From assembly GCA_031257655.1 (NCBI GenBank), contig JAIROF010000195.1:1-7112 (forward strand): DNA of 7,112 nt, given 5' to 3'. Both the position numbers and the translations under genes were made by a program. This document shows positions 1 through 5,863 of this stretch, piece after piece. Every line of letters starts with the position of its first letter. Within the stretch, counting starts at the first letter, position 1. This stretch comes from Prevotellaceae bacterium. Its GTDB lineage: Bacteria; Bacteroidota; Bacteroidia; Bacteroidales; UBA932. The notes under the pieces are model-generated. The model was not told the origin of the DNA. It made no database searches and was given only the letters and a program-made list of their open reading frames with translations.

Positions 1-231
1 AAAAACCTAATTTACTCACTCGTGCTTATTTTTGGTGTTCGTGAGCTCGCTGCGCTCGGTTACACCTAATTTTAATAACAAAACAACCTCAGTAGCAGGG
101 AGATATAGTAGAAATAACAACATCATTAACCTCATTAATGTAAATGATTTATAATCAGTATAATAATTACCATCTCATACAATTTATGACATTACCAAAA
201 AAATAAGCGCGAGTGAGTAAATTAGGTTTTT
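1..231. mobile_element. MITE-like non-coding element with 33-bp terminal inverted repeats (left copy)
   Basis: Positions 1-33 are the reverse complement of 199-231 with one mismatch (position 23), giving the two ends of a 231-bp AT-rich element. Both ends carry the core CCTAATTTACTCACTCG and run out into A/T tracts. No reading frame of note lies inside. Bases 5-198 recur in inverted orientation at 6919-7112 with only two differences (positions 122 and 146). A GC-rich patch at about 36-62 is an imperfect palindrome around GAGCTCGCTGCGCTC. Terminal inverted repeats, small size, no coding capacity and a second copy nearby fit a miniature inverted-repeat transposable element, which would move only with a transposase encoded elsewhere. 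The left boundary is the window edge, so the element could extend further and no target-site duplication can be scored. It could instead be another kind of dispersed intergenic repeat. Confidence 0.6.
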
Positions 232-261
232 CACTCCCACAATTTATGATGCTCCCCTCAT

Positions 262-308
262 TTTCAACTTTCAACTTTCAATTCTCAATTCTCAATTCTC
301 AATTCTCT
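262..308. repeat. Heptamer tandem array abutting the stop codon of the phosphotransferase gene
   Basis: Six consecutive 7-bp units are visible: TTTCAAC twice, TTTCAAT once and TCTCAAT three times, followed by a partial unit TCTCT. The array reaches into the TAG stop codon (307-309) of the minus-strand gene, so it forms the very start of that gene's 3' untranslated region. The block change in unit type along the array (TTTCAAC to TCTCAAT) suggests growth by slippage of neighbouring units. No function is evident, and I see no hairpin-plus-U-tract terminator for the gene. Confidence 0.85.
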
Positions 309-2163
309 ACAGCTCTATGAACTCCTGAAACAGAACTTGCAGGTAGGCTGTTCCCTCCCTGAAGATTCTTGCGCTGTCCTCCGGCGGCAGGTCTTTGCTG
401 ATGAAAGTGTGCGCGTCGAAGCTGTACACAAAGCTACCCTCCGGACGCTTGTAGCCGGGGCCTACGTGCTCCTCTACCCACGCAAAATTTTCCGTGTAGG
501 GGTTAAGCACATCCTTGCTCCAGCGGAACGGCGTTGCGTCTATTTTCAGCTGCTTCAGCAGGGTTTTCGGGATGTCGGCCTGCGTTGCCAGGCGCTCTAT
601 GCGCTGCCCTCGGAGCTCCGGCTTGAGCGCTTCGCCGTAAAAGAGCATGGGTATATGGATGTGCTCAAAGGAGAAGAAATCTCTTGTGATGTGGCTTACG
701 CGCCCGTGGTCGGCCACCAGAATGAAAAGCGTGTTGGCGTACCACGCCTGCTGCCGCGCGTGGGCAAAGTACTCGCCCAGGCACTTGTCGGTGTAGTAGA
801 CGGAGTTGAGGTAGGGCATTTGGGGCAAATCCCAGCCTAAGGCGTTTTGGAGCGGCTGGTCGAAAGGCGAGTGAGAGCTGAGCGTAAAAAGCACGGAAAA
901 GAAAGGCTGCGGCTCGCTGCGGAGGTCTTCGAGCTGCCGCGCCAGCACGTCCTCATCGTGCACGCCCAGCTTGCCGCGATGCAGCTTTCCTGTAAAATCT
1001 TCCTCCCGCACGGTGCGGGCAAAGCTGTTGAACGCAATAAAAGCCCCGATGTTGCCGTACTCCATTTGCCCGCCAAAGTAGAACGATGTGTGGTATCCGT
1101 TTTCGTTAAGGCGCTGCGTGAGGGTGGGCAGCCGCTTTGCCTTGTCCGGAAAGTCGCAGGCGGTTACCTGCGGCAGGGCCGGGTAGCCCGCCAGGATTCC
1201 CGCCAACCCCTGCTGCGACCGCTTGCCGCCGGAGTAGAGCTGCCCGAACATCAGCCCATCCTGCTCCAGCTGCTTAAAGTTGGGCGTTACGCCGGCTGTG
1301 CCGCTAATGGATTCTATGATATCGCCCGACCAGCTCTCTAAGATGAGGACTACGATGTTCGGCCTGTCAACGTTCAGCACCCGGAGGCTGGTGTCCCGCT
1401 CCACATGGTGAAGCGCGGCAACAATATCCGCCGCTTCGCCTTGCGGCATGGTAACGTAAGGATTTTTTTCGAGAATGCCGGCCCCGTGTATTACGCTGTG
1501 GATAAGGTTCCACGCCGGATTTACGGCAATATCGTTCAGCATTTGCTTCTTCGAAAAGTAAACAATGCTTTGGTGTATGGGAATAGGTCGTGCGCCGCCT
1601 CTTATCCCTCCAAGAAGTAGCACCGGCGTAGCTAAGATGTAGGGCGCGGCGCAGTACCATTTTACCTTCGAGAGCTTTTTGTCCAAAAACCACCGCCCGA
1701 AAATAAACGTCCAGAGCGCCGTGCTGCCGATAACGGTCAGCGTCAGGGCAATAATCTGTCCCGTAGGAGCCGAGTTGACCACTTCGCTCGGGTTGCGCAG
1801 GTAGAACAGGGCTTTGTAGCTGAGCTTGGACTGCCACTCGGCGTAAATGCCCAGCTCGCCGGCCACAATGGTGAAGTAGATTAGCAGCAGCAGCGCGTTG
1901 TACCCAACGAATGCGTACGCCGACCAGCTCCTTTTGAAAAACATCTGCGCCGCGCAGAGCAAAAACGGGACAAGCATGAGGTAGCAGGCCGACGAAACGT
2001 CCAGCTTCCATGCGTGAAAAAGCGTGGGGAAGACCTCCCACCACTTCACGCCCTGTACCTGGAGCTCGCCGGCGGAGAAAATGAAAAACACAACCCTTGC
2101 GTAGGCAAAGGCTGCCATCCAAAAAAGAAATTGGCGGAGGAGAAATTTAAGGTGTTGCTTCAT
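307..2163 (-). CDS. LTA synthase-like membrane phosphotransferase (sulfatase fold), 618 aa
   Basis: The product is an inner-membrane enzyme of the LtaS/alkaline phosphatase superfamily. Such enzymes transfer phosphoglycerol or related head groups from a phospholipid outside the membrane. The N-terminus holds about five membrane segments (roughly residues 8-30, 57-76, 86-102, 136-158, 169-186), and the extracytoplasmic domain starts near 265. Visible motifs are RPNIVVLILESWSGD with the putative metal ligand Glu276, GGKRSQQG with Ser316 at about the nucleophile position (Thr in LtaS), SSHSPF with His431, and ADHGR with Asp485-His486. Length and order match full-length family members. I chose the ATG at 2163 because a consensus promoter lies at 2203-2233 and the next upstream in-frame Met (2238) is upstream of it; MKQHLKFLLRQF is also a natural cytoplasmic start. 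Bacteroidota do not make classical lipoteichoic acid, so the acceptor is unknown. The gene appears monocistronic. Confidence 0.9.
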   Translation of the reverse strand: MKQHLKFLLRQFLFWMAAFAYARVVFFIFSAGELQVQGVKWWEVFPTLFHAWKLDVSSACYLMLVPFLLCAAQMFFKRSWSAYAFVGYNALLLLIYFTIVAGELGIYAEWQSKLSYKALFYLRNPSEVVNSAPTGQIIALTLTVIGSTALWTFIFGRWFLDKKLSKVKWYCAAPYILATPVLLLGGIRGGARPIPIHQSIVYFSKKQMLNDIAVNPAWNLIHSVIHGAGILEKNPYVTMPQGEAADIVAALHHVERDTSLRVLNVDRPNIVVLILESWSGDIIESISGTAGVTPNFKQLEQDGLMFGQLYSGGKRSQQGLAGILAGYPALPQVTACDFPDKAKRLPTLTQRLNENGYHTSFYFGGQMEYGNIGAFIAFNSFARTVREEDFTGKLHRGKLGVHDEDVLARQLEDLRSEPQPFFSVLFTLSSHSPFDQPLQNALGWDLPQMPYLNSVYYTDKCLGEYFAHARQQAWYANTLFILVADHGRVSHITRDFFSFEHIHIPMLFYGEALKPELRGQRIERLATQADIPKTLLKQLKIDATPFRWSKDVLNPYTENFAWVEEHVGPGYKRPEGSFVYSFDAHTFISKDLPPEDSARIFREGTAYLQVLFQEFIEL

Positions 2164-2202
2164 TGCGTTACGGTTTTTTTGTTTGCGGAGAAAATCCTGC
2201 GG

Positions 2203-2233
2203 CAAAAGTACATGAAAATACGGCATTCCCAAA
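2203..2233 (-). promoter_or_regulatory. Bacteroidota primary-sigma promoter of the phosphotransferase gene
   Basis: Read on the minus strand there is TTTG (2233-2230), a spacer of exactly 19 nt, and TACTTTTG (2210-2203). This matches the established Bacteroidota consensus of a -33 TTTG and a -7 TAnnTTTG. Transcription would begin near 2197, leaving a leader of about 35 nt before the ATG at 2163. The leader contains an A-rich run (CAAACAAAAAAACC) but no Shine-Dalgarno, as is usual in the phylum. The site rules out the longer 643-aa reading that starts at 2238. Confidence 0.8.
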
Positions 2234-2441
2234 CGCATGAGATGAAAAAAGTTTTCTTACAGAGGAAAGGTATAAAAAACCTGCTTACGACCGCAAGCTG
2301 CCGCCGGAGCGCCGGAACGGTGAAGAAAAAGCAGGACGTGCCGGAGAGCGGAGGCGGCTTCGGAAAAGTGGTTGATGGCCATTTTCGGTTGATATGCTGC
2401 GCTCGGCATGGCTTTGTACGAAAATAGCACGCAGATGGCGC

Positions 2442-2504
2442 AGCACAACGTGCTCGGCGTAGCGTCCTCGCTACGCCGTGCTAAAAGCAAGGCGCCAGCC
2501 TTGC
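2442..2504. repeat. Tandem palindromic hairpin cluster (REP-like)
   Basis: Three perfect hairpins follow each other: AGCAC/GTGCT with a 3-nt loop (2442-2454), CGGCGTAGCG/CGCTACGCCG with loop TCCT (2455-2478), and GCAAGGC/GCCTTGC with loop GCCA (2487-2504). The GC-rich stems with tetraloops and the absence of U tracts on either strand argue against intrinsic terminators. They look more like a dispersed REP-type palindromic unit or a structured untranslated element. Whether this unit is repeated elsewhere cannot be seen from one window. Confidence 0.6.
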
Positions 2505-2521
2505 ACATAAAAACACCTCCG

Positions 2522-2560
2522 GCTACGCTCAATGCAGCGTAAACGCTACGCTGAATGCAG
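2522..2560. repeat. 16-bp direct repeat GCTACGCT(C/G)AATGCAG, 23-bp period
   Basis: Copies lie at 2522-2537 and 2545-2560 with one difference. Between and across them, CAGCGT (2535-2540) can pair with ACGCTG (2548-2553), so the unit also forms a small hairpin. The core GCTACGC is shared with the stem of the preceding hairpin at 2469-2476, suggesting one family of repeat sequence. Confidence 0.6.
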
Positions 2561-2570
2561 GCGCAAGCCC

Positions 2571-2623
2571 ATTAACCATTAACCATTAACCATTAACCGT
2601 TAACCGTTAACCGTTAACCATTA
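2571..2623. repeat. Heptamer tandem array (ATTAACC)4-(GTTAACC)3
   Basis: Seven exact 7-bp units are present, four ATTAACC (2571-2598) and then three GTTAACC (2599-2619), followed by a partial ATTA. It lies immediately beyond the U tract of the Hsp20 terminator. The block structure, with all variant units adjacent, points to expansion by slippage or unequal recombination. The GTTAAC cores are palindromic, but no regulator binding can be claimed. Confidence 0.9.
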
Positions 2624-2624
2624 T

Positions 2625-2659
2625 AAAAAAAGCTGCTACTTGATACCTGTAGCAGCTTT
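2625..2659 (-). terminator. Intrinsic terminator of the Hsp20 gene
   Basis: An 11-bp perfect stem pairs AAAGCTGCTAC (2629-2639) with GTAGCAGCTTT (2649-2659) around a 9-nt loop. On the minus strand it is followed by a run of seven T (2631-2625). It begins 25 nt past the Hsp20 stop codon. Stem length and T run make it a strong rho-independent terminator, and it isolates Hsp20 from the phosphotransferase gene downstream. Confidence 0.88.
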
Positions 2660-2684
2660 CCGCTATACTCCCAATGACGGCTTG

Positions 2685-3113
2685 TCAAGCGATGGCTATC
2701 ATTTTCATGTTCTTTTTGAGGTCATCTTCGTTCATTTTCGGTATAGAAACGTTCAGCACCCCGTGCTCCATTTTGGCCGCGATTTTGTCTTTGTCCGCAT
2801 TTTTGGGGAGAATCATTTTTTGCTCAAACTTGCTGTACGAAAATTCGCGCCGCAGGTAGAGCTCGGTTTCTTTTTCCCCCAAATTCTCCGCCTTTTTCTC
2901 CATAGAGATGACAAGGTTGTTGTCATCGTCGATGCGCACACAAAAATCGTCTTTGGTCATGCCCGGAGCGGCCACTTCAATCCTGTAGTCCGCTTCGGAT
3001 TCAACGATGTTGATAGCCGGCGCTGTTGCATTTGCCCGTAACATCCAGTCGTTGCTGAATAAATCACTAAATACATCGGGCAGCCAATTTTGGTTTCTTT
3101 TAATCAGGTTCAT
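2685..3113 (-). CDS. Hsp20/alpha-crystallin family small heat-shock protein, 142 aa
   Basis: This is an ATP-independent cytoplasmic holdase that forms oligomers and keeps unfolding proteins soluble under heat or oxidative stress. The alpha-crystallin domain spans about residues 31-127. It shows NIVESEADYRIEVAAPGM (residues 35-52), the conserved LRREFSYSKFEQKMILP stretch (87-103) and GVLNVSIPK (118-126), the family's A-x-x-x-x-GVL signature region. The C-terminus IAI (139-141) is the I-x-I anchor that links dimers into oligomers. The N-terminal arm is short (about 30 residues), common in bacterial class members. The ATG at 3113 is preferred because AGGAGG sits 7 nt upstream; the alternative start at 3146 would lie upstream of that site. 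An intrinsic terminator follows the gene. I found no CIRCE element and no clear primary-sigma promoter, so its heat regulation is not visible here. Confidence 0.96.
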   Translation of the reverse strand: MNLIKRNQNWLPDVFSDLFSNDWMLRANATAPAINIVESEADYRIEVAAPGMTKDDFCVRIDDDNNLVISMEKKAENLGEKETELYLRREFSYSKFEQKMILPKNADKDKIAAKMEHGVLNVSIPKMNEDDLKKNMKMIAIA

Positions 3114-3120
3114 AATTAGT

Positions 3121-3126
3121 CCTCCT
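3121..3126 (-). promoter_or_regulatory. Perfect Shine-Dalgarno AGGAGG that fixes the Hsp20 start
   Basis: AGGAGG on the minus strand lies 7 nt before the ATG at 3113. It is the only perfect ribosome-binding site seen in the window, and notable because Bacteroidota starts usually lack one. It selects the 142-aa reading over the 153-aa one. Confidence 0.85.
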
Positions 3127-3254
3127 ATAGTTAATGAGTTAAACAATGGTTTTCGTAAGGCAATCCTTCAAGTAATGTGCCAACGAAAAAAACCCGACAA
3201 CTTGTCATACCCCCTCATACAGCCAAAACGCATTTTGCTTATTTTTAGCCATTT

Positions 3255-3286
3255 GCATTCTGGCATTCTGGCATTCTGCATTCTGC
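3255..3286. repeat. GCATTCTG tandem array (8,8,7,7-bp units)
   Basis: Units GCATTCTG (3255-3262 and 3263-3270) are followed by GCATTCT twice (3271-3284) and a partial unit. The array lies in the 212-bp gap between the ribbon-helix-helix gene and the Hsp20 start, about 40 bp past the stop codon of the former. It is followed by an imperfect palindrome CTACACGCGTAG at 3288-3299. It is the third short tandem array in the window and, like the others, lies on the 3' side of a gene. Confidence 0.8.
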
Positions 3287-3325
3287 CTACACGCGTAGGG
3301 GCATGGCGGGTGGTTCTGCAAGCGC

Positions 3326-3532
3326 TTAGAACAGCGTTGGGTGGTCTTGCTCCAGCTTTTGGAGGATGACGGTGATGATGGCTTCGCGAAAAAGCTTGGT
3401 GCGGTTTTTTATGCTGTAGCGCTTGCAGAAGTTGTCTATCAGCTTTTGCTCGTCGCTGTTAAAGACGATGGTCTTGCGGTGTATGCGCCTTCGGCGCTCT
3501 TTTTCGTCCATGCTCATTTTTTTATTTTCCAT
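3326..3532 (-). CDS. Small ribbon-helix-helix-like putative DNA-binding protein, 68 aa
   Basis: The basic N-terminus (residues 1-20, with a KERRRRIHRK stretch) is followed by a short strand KTIVFN (20-25) and two predicted helices, about 26-39 and 43-61. The turn KNRTKLFRE (42-50) fits the conserved turn and second helix of Arc/MetJ-type ribbon-helix-helix proteins, which dimerise to bind operator DNA. The size is typical. The C-terminal DHPTLF resembles small conserved Bacteroidota proteins I recall but cannot name. The ATG is 11 nt after the stop of the TonB-dependent receptor gene, on the same strand, so the two are probably co-transcribed. An autoregulator of that operon is an attractive reading but is inference. 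No toxin-like partner is next to it, so antitoxin is less likely. Confidence 0.75.
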   Translation of the reverse strand: MENKKMSMDEKERRRRIHRKTIVFNSDEQKLIDNFCKRYSIKNRTKLFREAIITVILQKLEQDHPTLF

Positions 3533-3543
3533 ATTTTAGGCGC

Positions 3544-5838
3544 TTAAAACGTTATTCCCAGCTTCAGGTTTAGCCGAAAGGGGGTGAGGTAGTTGGGCAC
3601 GGCCACCATGCCGGACGGCTGCCCGGCGTACTGCACGGTGCGCACCCACAGGTAGGAGGAGACATTTCTGGCGTTGAAAAGGTTGAGCACCTCAAGGGTA
3701 ATGGCGCCGCTTTGCAGCGCTCCGCCGAGCAGCTCCTTCAGGGGCGCCCCCTGCGCTTTGTCAAACAGCACGTAGCTCAGCCCTGCATCCACGCGCCGGT
3801 AGGGCGGCATGCGGAACGTGAGGTCGTAGCGGTCGTCCGCCGGCGCCAGCGCGGGGAGCCCCGTCCCGTAGCAGAGCGACAGGCAGGCGCGCCACTGGGG
3901 CAGCGCGGGCAGGTGATCCTGCAGCAGGATGGAGAGGTTGAGGCGCTGGTCGTTGGGCATGGGGAAGTAGCCGGGGTAGCGGGTTTGCCCGTCGCCGTCG
4001 CGGTAGGCGTCGCCCTGCACATCCTGCTGCGCCTGCATGAGCGAGAGGCTGACCCACGATTCGGCACCGCTCACCAGCGCCGCGCTCAGCCGCGCATCCA
4101 CGCCCCAAACAAAGCCGTCGGCGCGGTGGCGCCAGTCGTAGAGGAGCGCCACGTTGTCCTGCCGGTAGGGGATAAGGTCGAGCAGCCGCTTGTAGTAGGC
4201 CTCCGACGTGAGCCGGAAGGGGATGTCGTGCCACGCAAACGTTGCGCTTGCGCCGAGCGTCAGGTGCCACGAGCGCTGCGCCGTAAGGTCGGTGCGCAGC
4301 TGCATGGCGGGGTTTTTCATCTCCTTAAAGAAGGCCGGCTGGTGGTAGGCGCCGGCGGCGACAAAGAGCTGCCGGTTCTTTCGGCCGTAGGGGTAGAAAA
4401 CGGCTTGCAGGCGCGGCGAAATGAGCAGCTCCCGGTTCAGCGCCACCGCCGTAACGCGAACACCGGGCGTTACGCGCAGCAGGTGCCCCCCGCCTACGCC
4501 TACGCCGTACGCTTCCTGCACAAACAGGCTGTACTGCCACGCGCCCACGGAGGCGTCGGCATGCGCGCTGCTCATCACGTTGAGGTTGCCTTCGCTGCGC
4601 GGCATCATGTACCCGGCGGAGTCCACCCGCTGCCAGCGGCTGACCTCGTCGTACACGCGGTAGCGCAGCGCTTTGACGCCCCACTTGAGCGCTCCTCGGC
4701 GGTGGTACCAGCTGCCGCTGTGCTCGGCAGCGTAAACGCTGGTGGCGGCGACAGTACGGGCGTGGTCGAACGACGACCCCACCCCAATGTCGGCGCTGTT
4801 GTCGTCCGCCGCCGCCGCACCCGACGCCGATTGCTTGAGCCAGTACTCGCCAAGGATGTCGTACCGCTCCTGCTCGAGCATGGCGACCGCCGAGCCGGTG
4901 AACCCGAGCACCACGTTGTCCGACACGCGGTACTTTGCCGTCAGCGCGCCCAGCAGGTTTTGCGTCAGGTCGTCCTCTCCGCCCTCGTAGTACATGGTAA
5001 AGGTGGTGGGGTTGTCCAGCGTGCCGAAGGTGGTTTCGCGGTTGACCGGCGTAAAGCGGTAGCGGTTGAGCGCGTAGCTGCCCAGCAGGTTGAGGGTGAG
5101 GTTGCGCACCGGCGCAAAGTAGATGGCCGTTTGCAGGTCGGAGAACGAGGGGTTGTACTCCCCCTTTACGTCGAGCGTCCCCAGCAGGTAGGTGGCGCGC
5201 TTGTAGCGCATCCCCACCACGCCGCCCAGCTTCTTTTCGGGGAAGGCAAAGTCGCACGCCGCCGAAGCCCCCAGCATGTTGGCCTCCGCGCTCCCGCCAA
5301 ACGCGGTGGGCTGCCGGTAGGCCACGTTGAGCACGCTGGACATCTTGTCGCCAAACTCCGCCCCAAAGCCGCCGGTGGAGAAGTCGATGGCGGACGTCAT
5401 GTTGGGGTTGATGAAGCTGAGCCCCTCCTGCTGGCCCGTGCGCGTGAGCATGGGGCGGTAAATCTCCACGCCGTTGACGTACACCAAGTTTTCGTCGTAG
5501 CTGCCGCCGCGCACCGAATACTGGGCGCTGAGCTCGTTGGAGGAGTGCACGCCCGGCAAAATTTTGAGGATGTTTTCAAAGCTGCCCGACGCCCCGGCAA
5601 GGCGCGACAGCGCCTGCGCGTCAATCCGCTCAACGACCCCGGAGCGCGGTTCGCGACCCGTAACCACCACCTCTTCCAGCGTGCCCTCGATCTGCTCTTC
5701 GGCCTCGGCGCCTTCGCCGGCCGCCAACGGCGCCGGGCAGCACAGCAGCAGCAGCAGGAGCAATGGCGGAAATGTATGTTTTACTTCTGGATTCAACAAT
5801 ACTTCTGGATTCAACAACGTTACTTCAGGCTTCAACAA
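3544..5838 (-). CDS. TonB-dependent outer-membrane receptor, 764 aa (TTG start region)
   Basis: The protein takes up a large ligand, such as a metal chelate, vitamin or glycan, across the outer membrane using TonB energy. After a poly-Leu signal peptide (about residues 20-40) comes a TonB-box-like LEEVVVTG (54-61). The plug spans roughly 67-180: LKILPGVHSSNE, YSVRGGSYDENLVYVNGVEIYRP, then SFINPNMTSAIDFSTGGFGAEFGDKMSSVL. A long beta-barrel follows, ending in the aromatic terminus LKLGITF expected for BAM insertion. Unlike many relatives in the phylum, it has no carboxypeptidase-regulatory-like domain between signal peptide and plug. No ATG is available before the signal peptide; an in-frame TAA lies three codons upstream of the TTG at 5838, and six TTG codons (residues 1, 2, 8, 9, 14, 15) are candidates. 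The gene is strongly GC-rich, which opens long spurious frames on both strands. No SusD-like partner or vitamin riboswitch is visible, so the ligand is unknown. Confidence 0.93.
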   Translation of the reverse strand: MLKPEVTLLNPEVLLNPEVKHTFPPLLLLLLLCCPAPLAAGEGAEAEEQIEGTLEEVVVTGREPRSGVVERIDAQALSRLAGASGSFENILKILPGVHSSNELSAQYSVRGGSYDENLVYVNGVEIYRPMLTRTGQQEGLSFINPNMTSAIDFSTGGFGAEFGDKMSSVLNVAYRQPTAFGGSAEANMLGASAACDFAFPEKKLGGVVGMRYKRATYLLGTLDVKGEYNPSFSDLQTAIYFAPVRNLTLNLLGSYALNRYRFTPVNRETTFGTLDNPTTFTMYYEGGEDDLTQNLLGALTAKYRVSDNVVLGFTGSAVAMLEQERYDILGEYWLKQSASGAAAADDNSADIGVGSSFDHARTVAATSVYAAEHSGSWYHRRGALKWGVKALRYRVYDEVSRWQRVDSAGYMMPRSEGNLNVMSSAHADASVGAWQYSLFVQEAYGVGVGGGHLLRVTPGVRVTAVALNRELLISPRLQAVFYPYGRKNRQLFVAAGAYHQPAFFKEMKNPAMQLRTDLTAQRSWHLTLGASATFAWHDIPFRLTSEAYYKRLLDLIPYRQDNVALLYDWRHRADGFVWGVDARLSAALVSGAESWVSLSLMQAQQDVQGDAYRDGDGQTRYPGYFPMPNDQRLNLSILLQDHLPALPQWRACLSLCYGTGLPALAPADDRYDLTFRMPPYRRVDAGLSYVLFDKAQGAPLKELLGGALQSGAITLEVLNLFNARNVSSYLWVRTVQYAGQPSGMVAVPNYLTPFRLNLKLGITF
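5782..5838 (-). repeat. In-frame 18-bp tandem repeats forming the start region of the receptor gene
   Basis: Two perfect 18-bp units (5782-5799 and 5800-5817) and one diverged unit (5821-5838, two changes) are separated by a 3-bp ACG codon. On the minus strand each unit begins TTGTTGAA and encodes (L)LNPEV or LKPEV. Because 18 and 3 are multiples of 3, changes in copy number keep the frame. The repeats stand where an ATG would be expected immediately before the signal peptide (KHTFPPLLLL), and the codon there is GTA. Confidence 0.88.
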
Positions 5839-5855
5839 TTCAAAAGATTAAGCCG

Positions 5856-5863
5856 CGAAGATA
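5856..5863 (-). promoter_or_regulatory. Candidate -7 element (TATCTTCG) of the receptor operon
   Basis: On the minus strand TATCTTCG differs from the Bacteroidota -7 consensus TAnnTTTG at one base. The expected TTTG about 19 nt further upstream is missing; a TTTTTG lies at 25 nt instead. Transcription would start near 5849, leaving only about 10 nt before the TTG at 5838, a very short leader unless translation starts at one of the later TTG codons. Confidence 0.4.

Larger units (their letters stand above)
2239..2628. other. Non-coding intergenic region with hairpins and repeats
   Basis: About 390 bp separate the promoter of the phosphotransferase gene from the terminator of the Hsp20 gene. 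I see no convincing gene here. The 91-aa minus-strand frame at 2257-2532 is low-complexity, is made partly from palindromic repeat sequence and resembles nothing I know. The half near the promoter (2239-2440) is featureless. The other half holds a cluster of hairpins (2442-2504), a 16-bp direct repeat (2522-2560) and a heptamer array (2571-2623), annotated separately. Confidence 0.7.

Noticed and set aside
2164..2238. N-terminal extension of the phosphotransferase gene to the ATG at 2238
   Set aside because: The consensus promoter at 2203-2233 lies inside this extension, so the extra 25 codons would mostly not be transcribed from it.
2257..2532. 91-aa open frame on the minus strand in the intergenic gap
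   Set aside because: Its first third is translated from the palindromic repeats, it has no recognisable domain, and the phosphotransferase promoter follows directly. Treated as chance.
3168..3183. Sigma-54-like TTGGCAC-N5-TTGA upstream of the Hsp20 gene on the minus strand
   Set aside because: The GG and GA are spaced 10 nt apart like a -24/-12 promoter, but the essential C of the -12 GC is an A. No activator site is visible, so it was not annotated.
3196..3206. Palindrome GACAACTTGTC followed on the minus strand by GGGTTTTTTT, as a terminator for the receptor operon
   Set aside because: The stem can form only about 4 bp with a 3-nt loop, and the GGG before the T run is unpaired. Too weak to call.
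5740..5764. CAG/CTG trinucleotide run as a separate repeat feature
   Set aside because: It only encodes the poly-Leu core of the receptor signal peptide (five CTG codons). Ordinary for such a segment, though it could slip.
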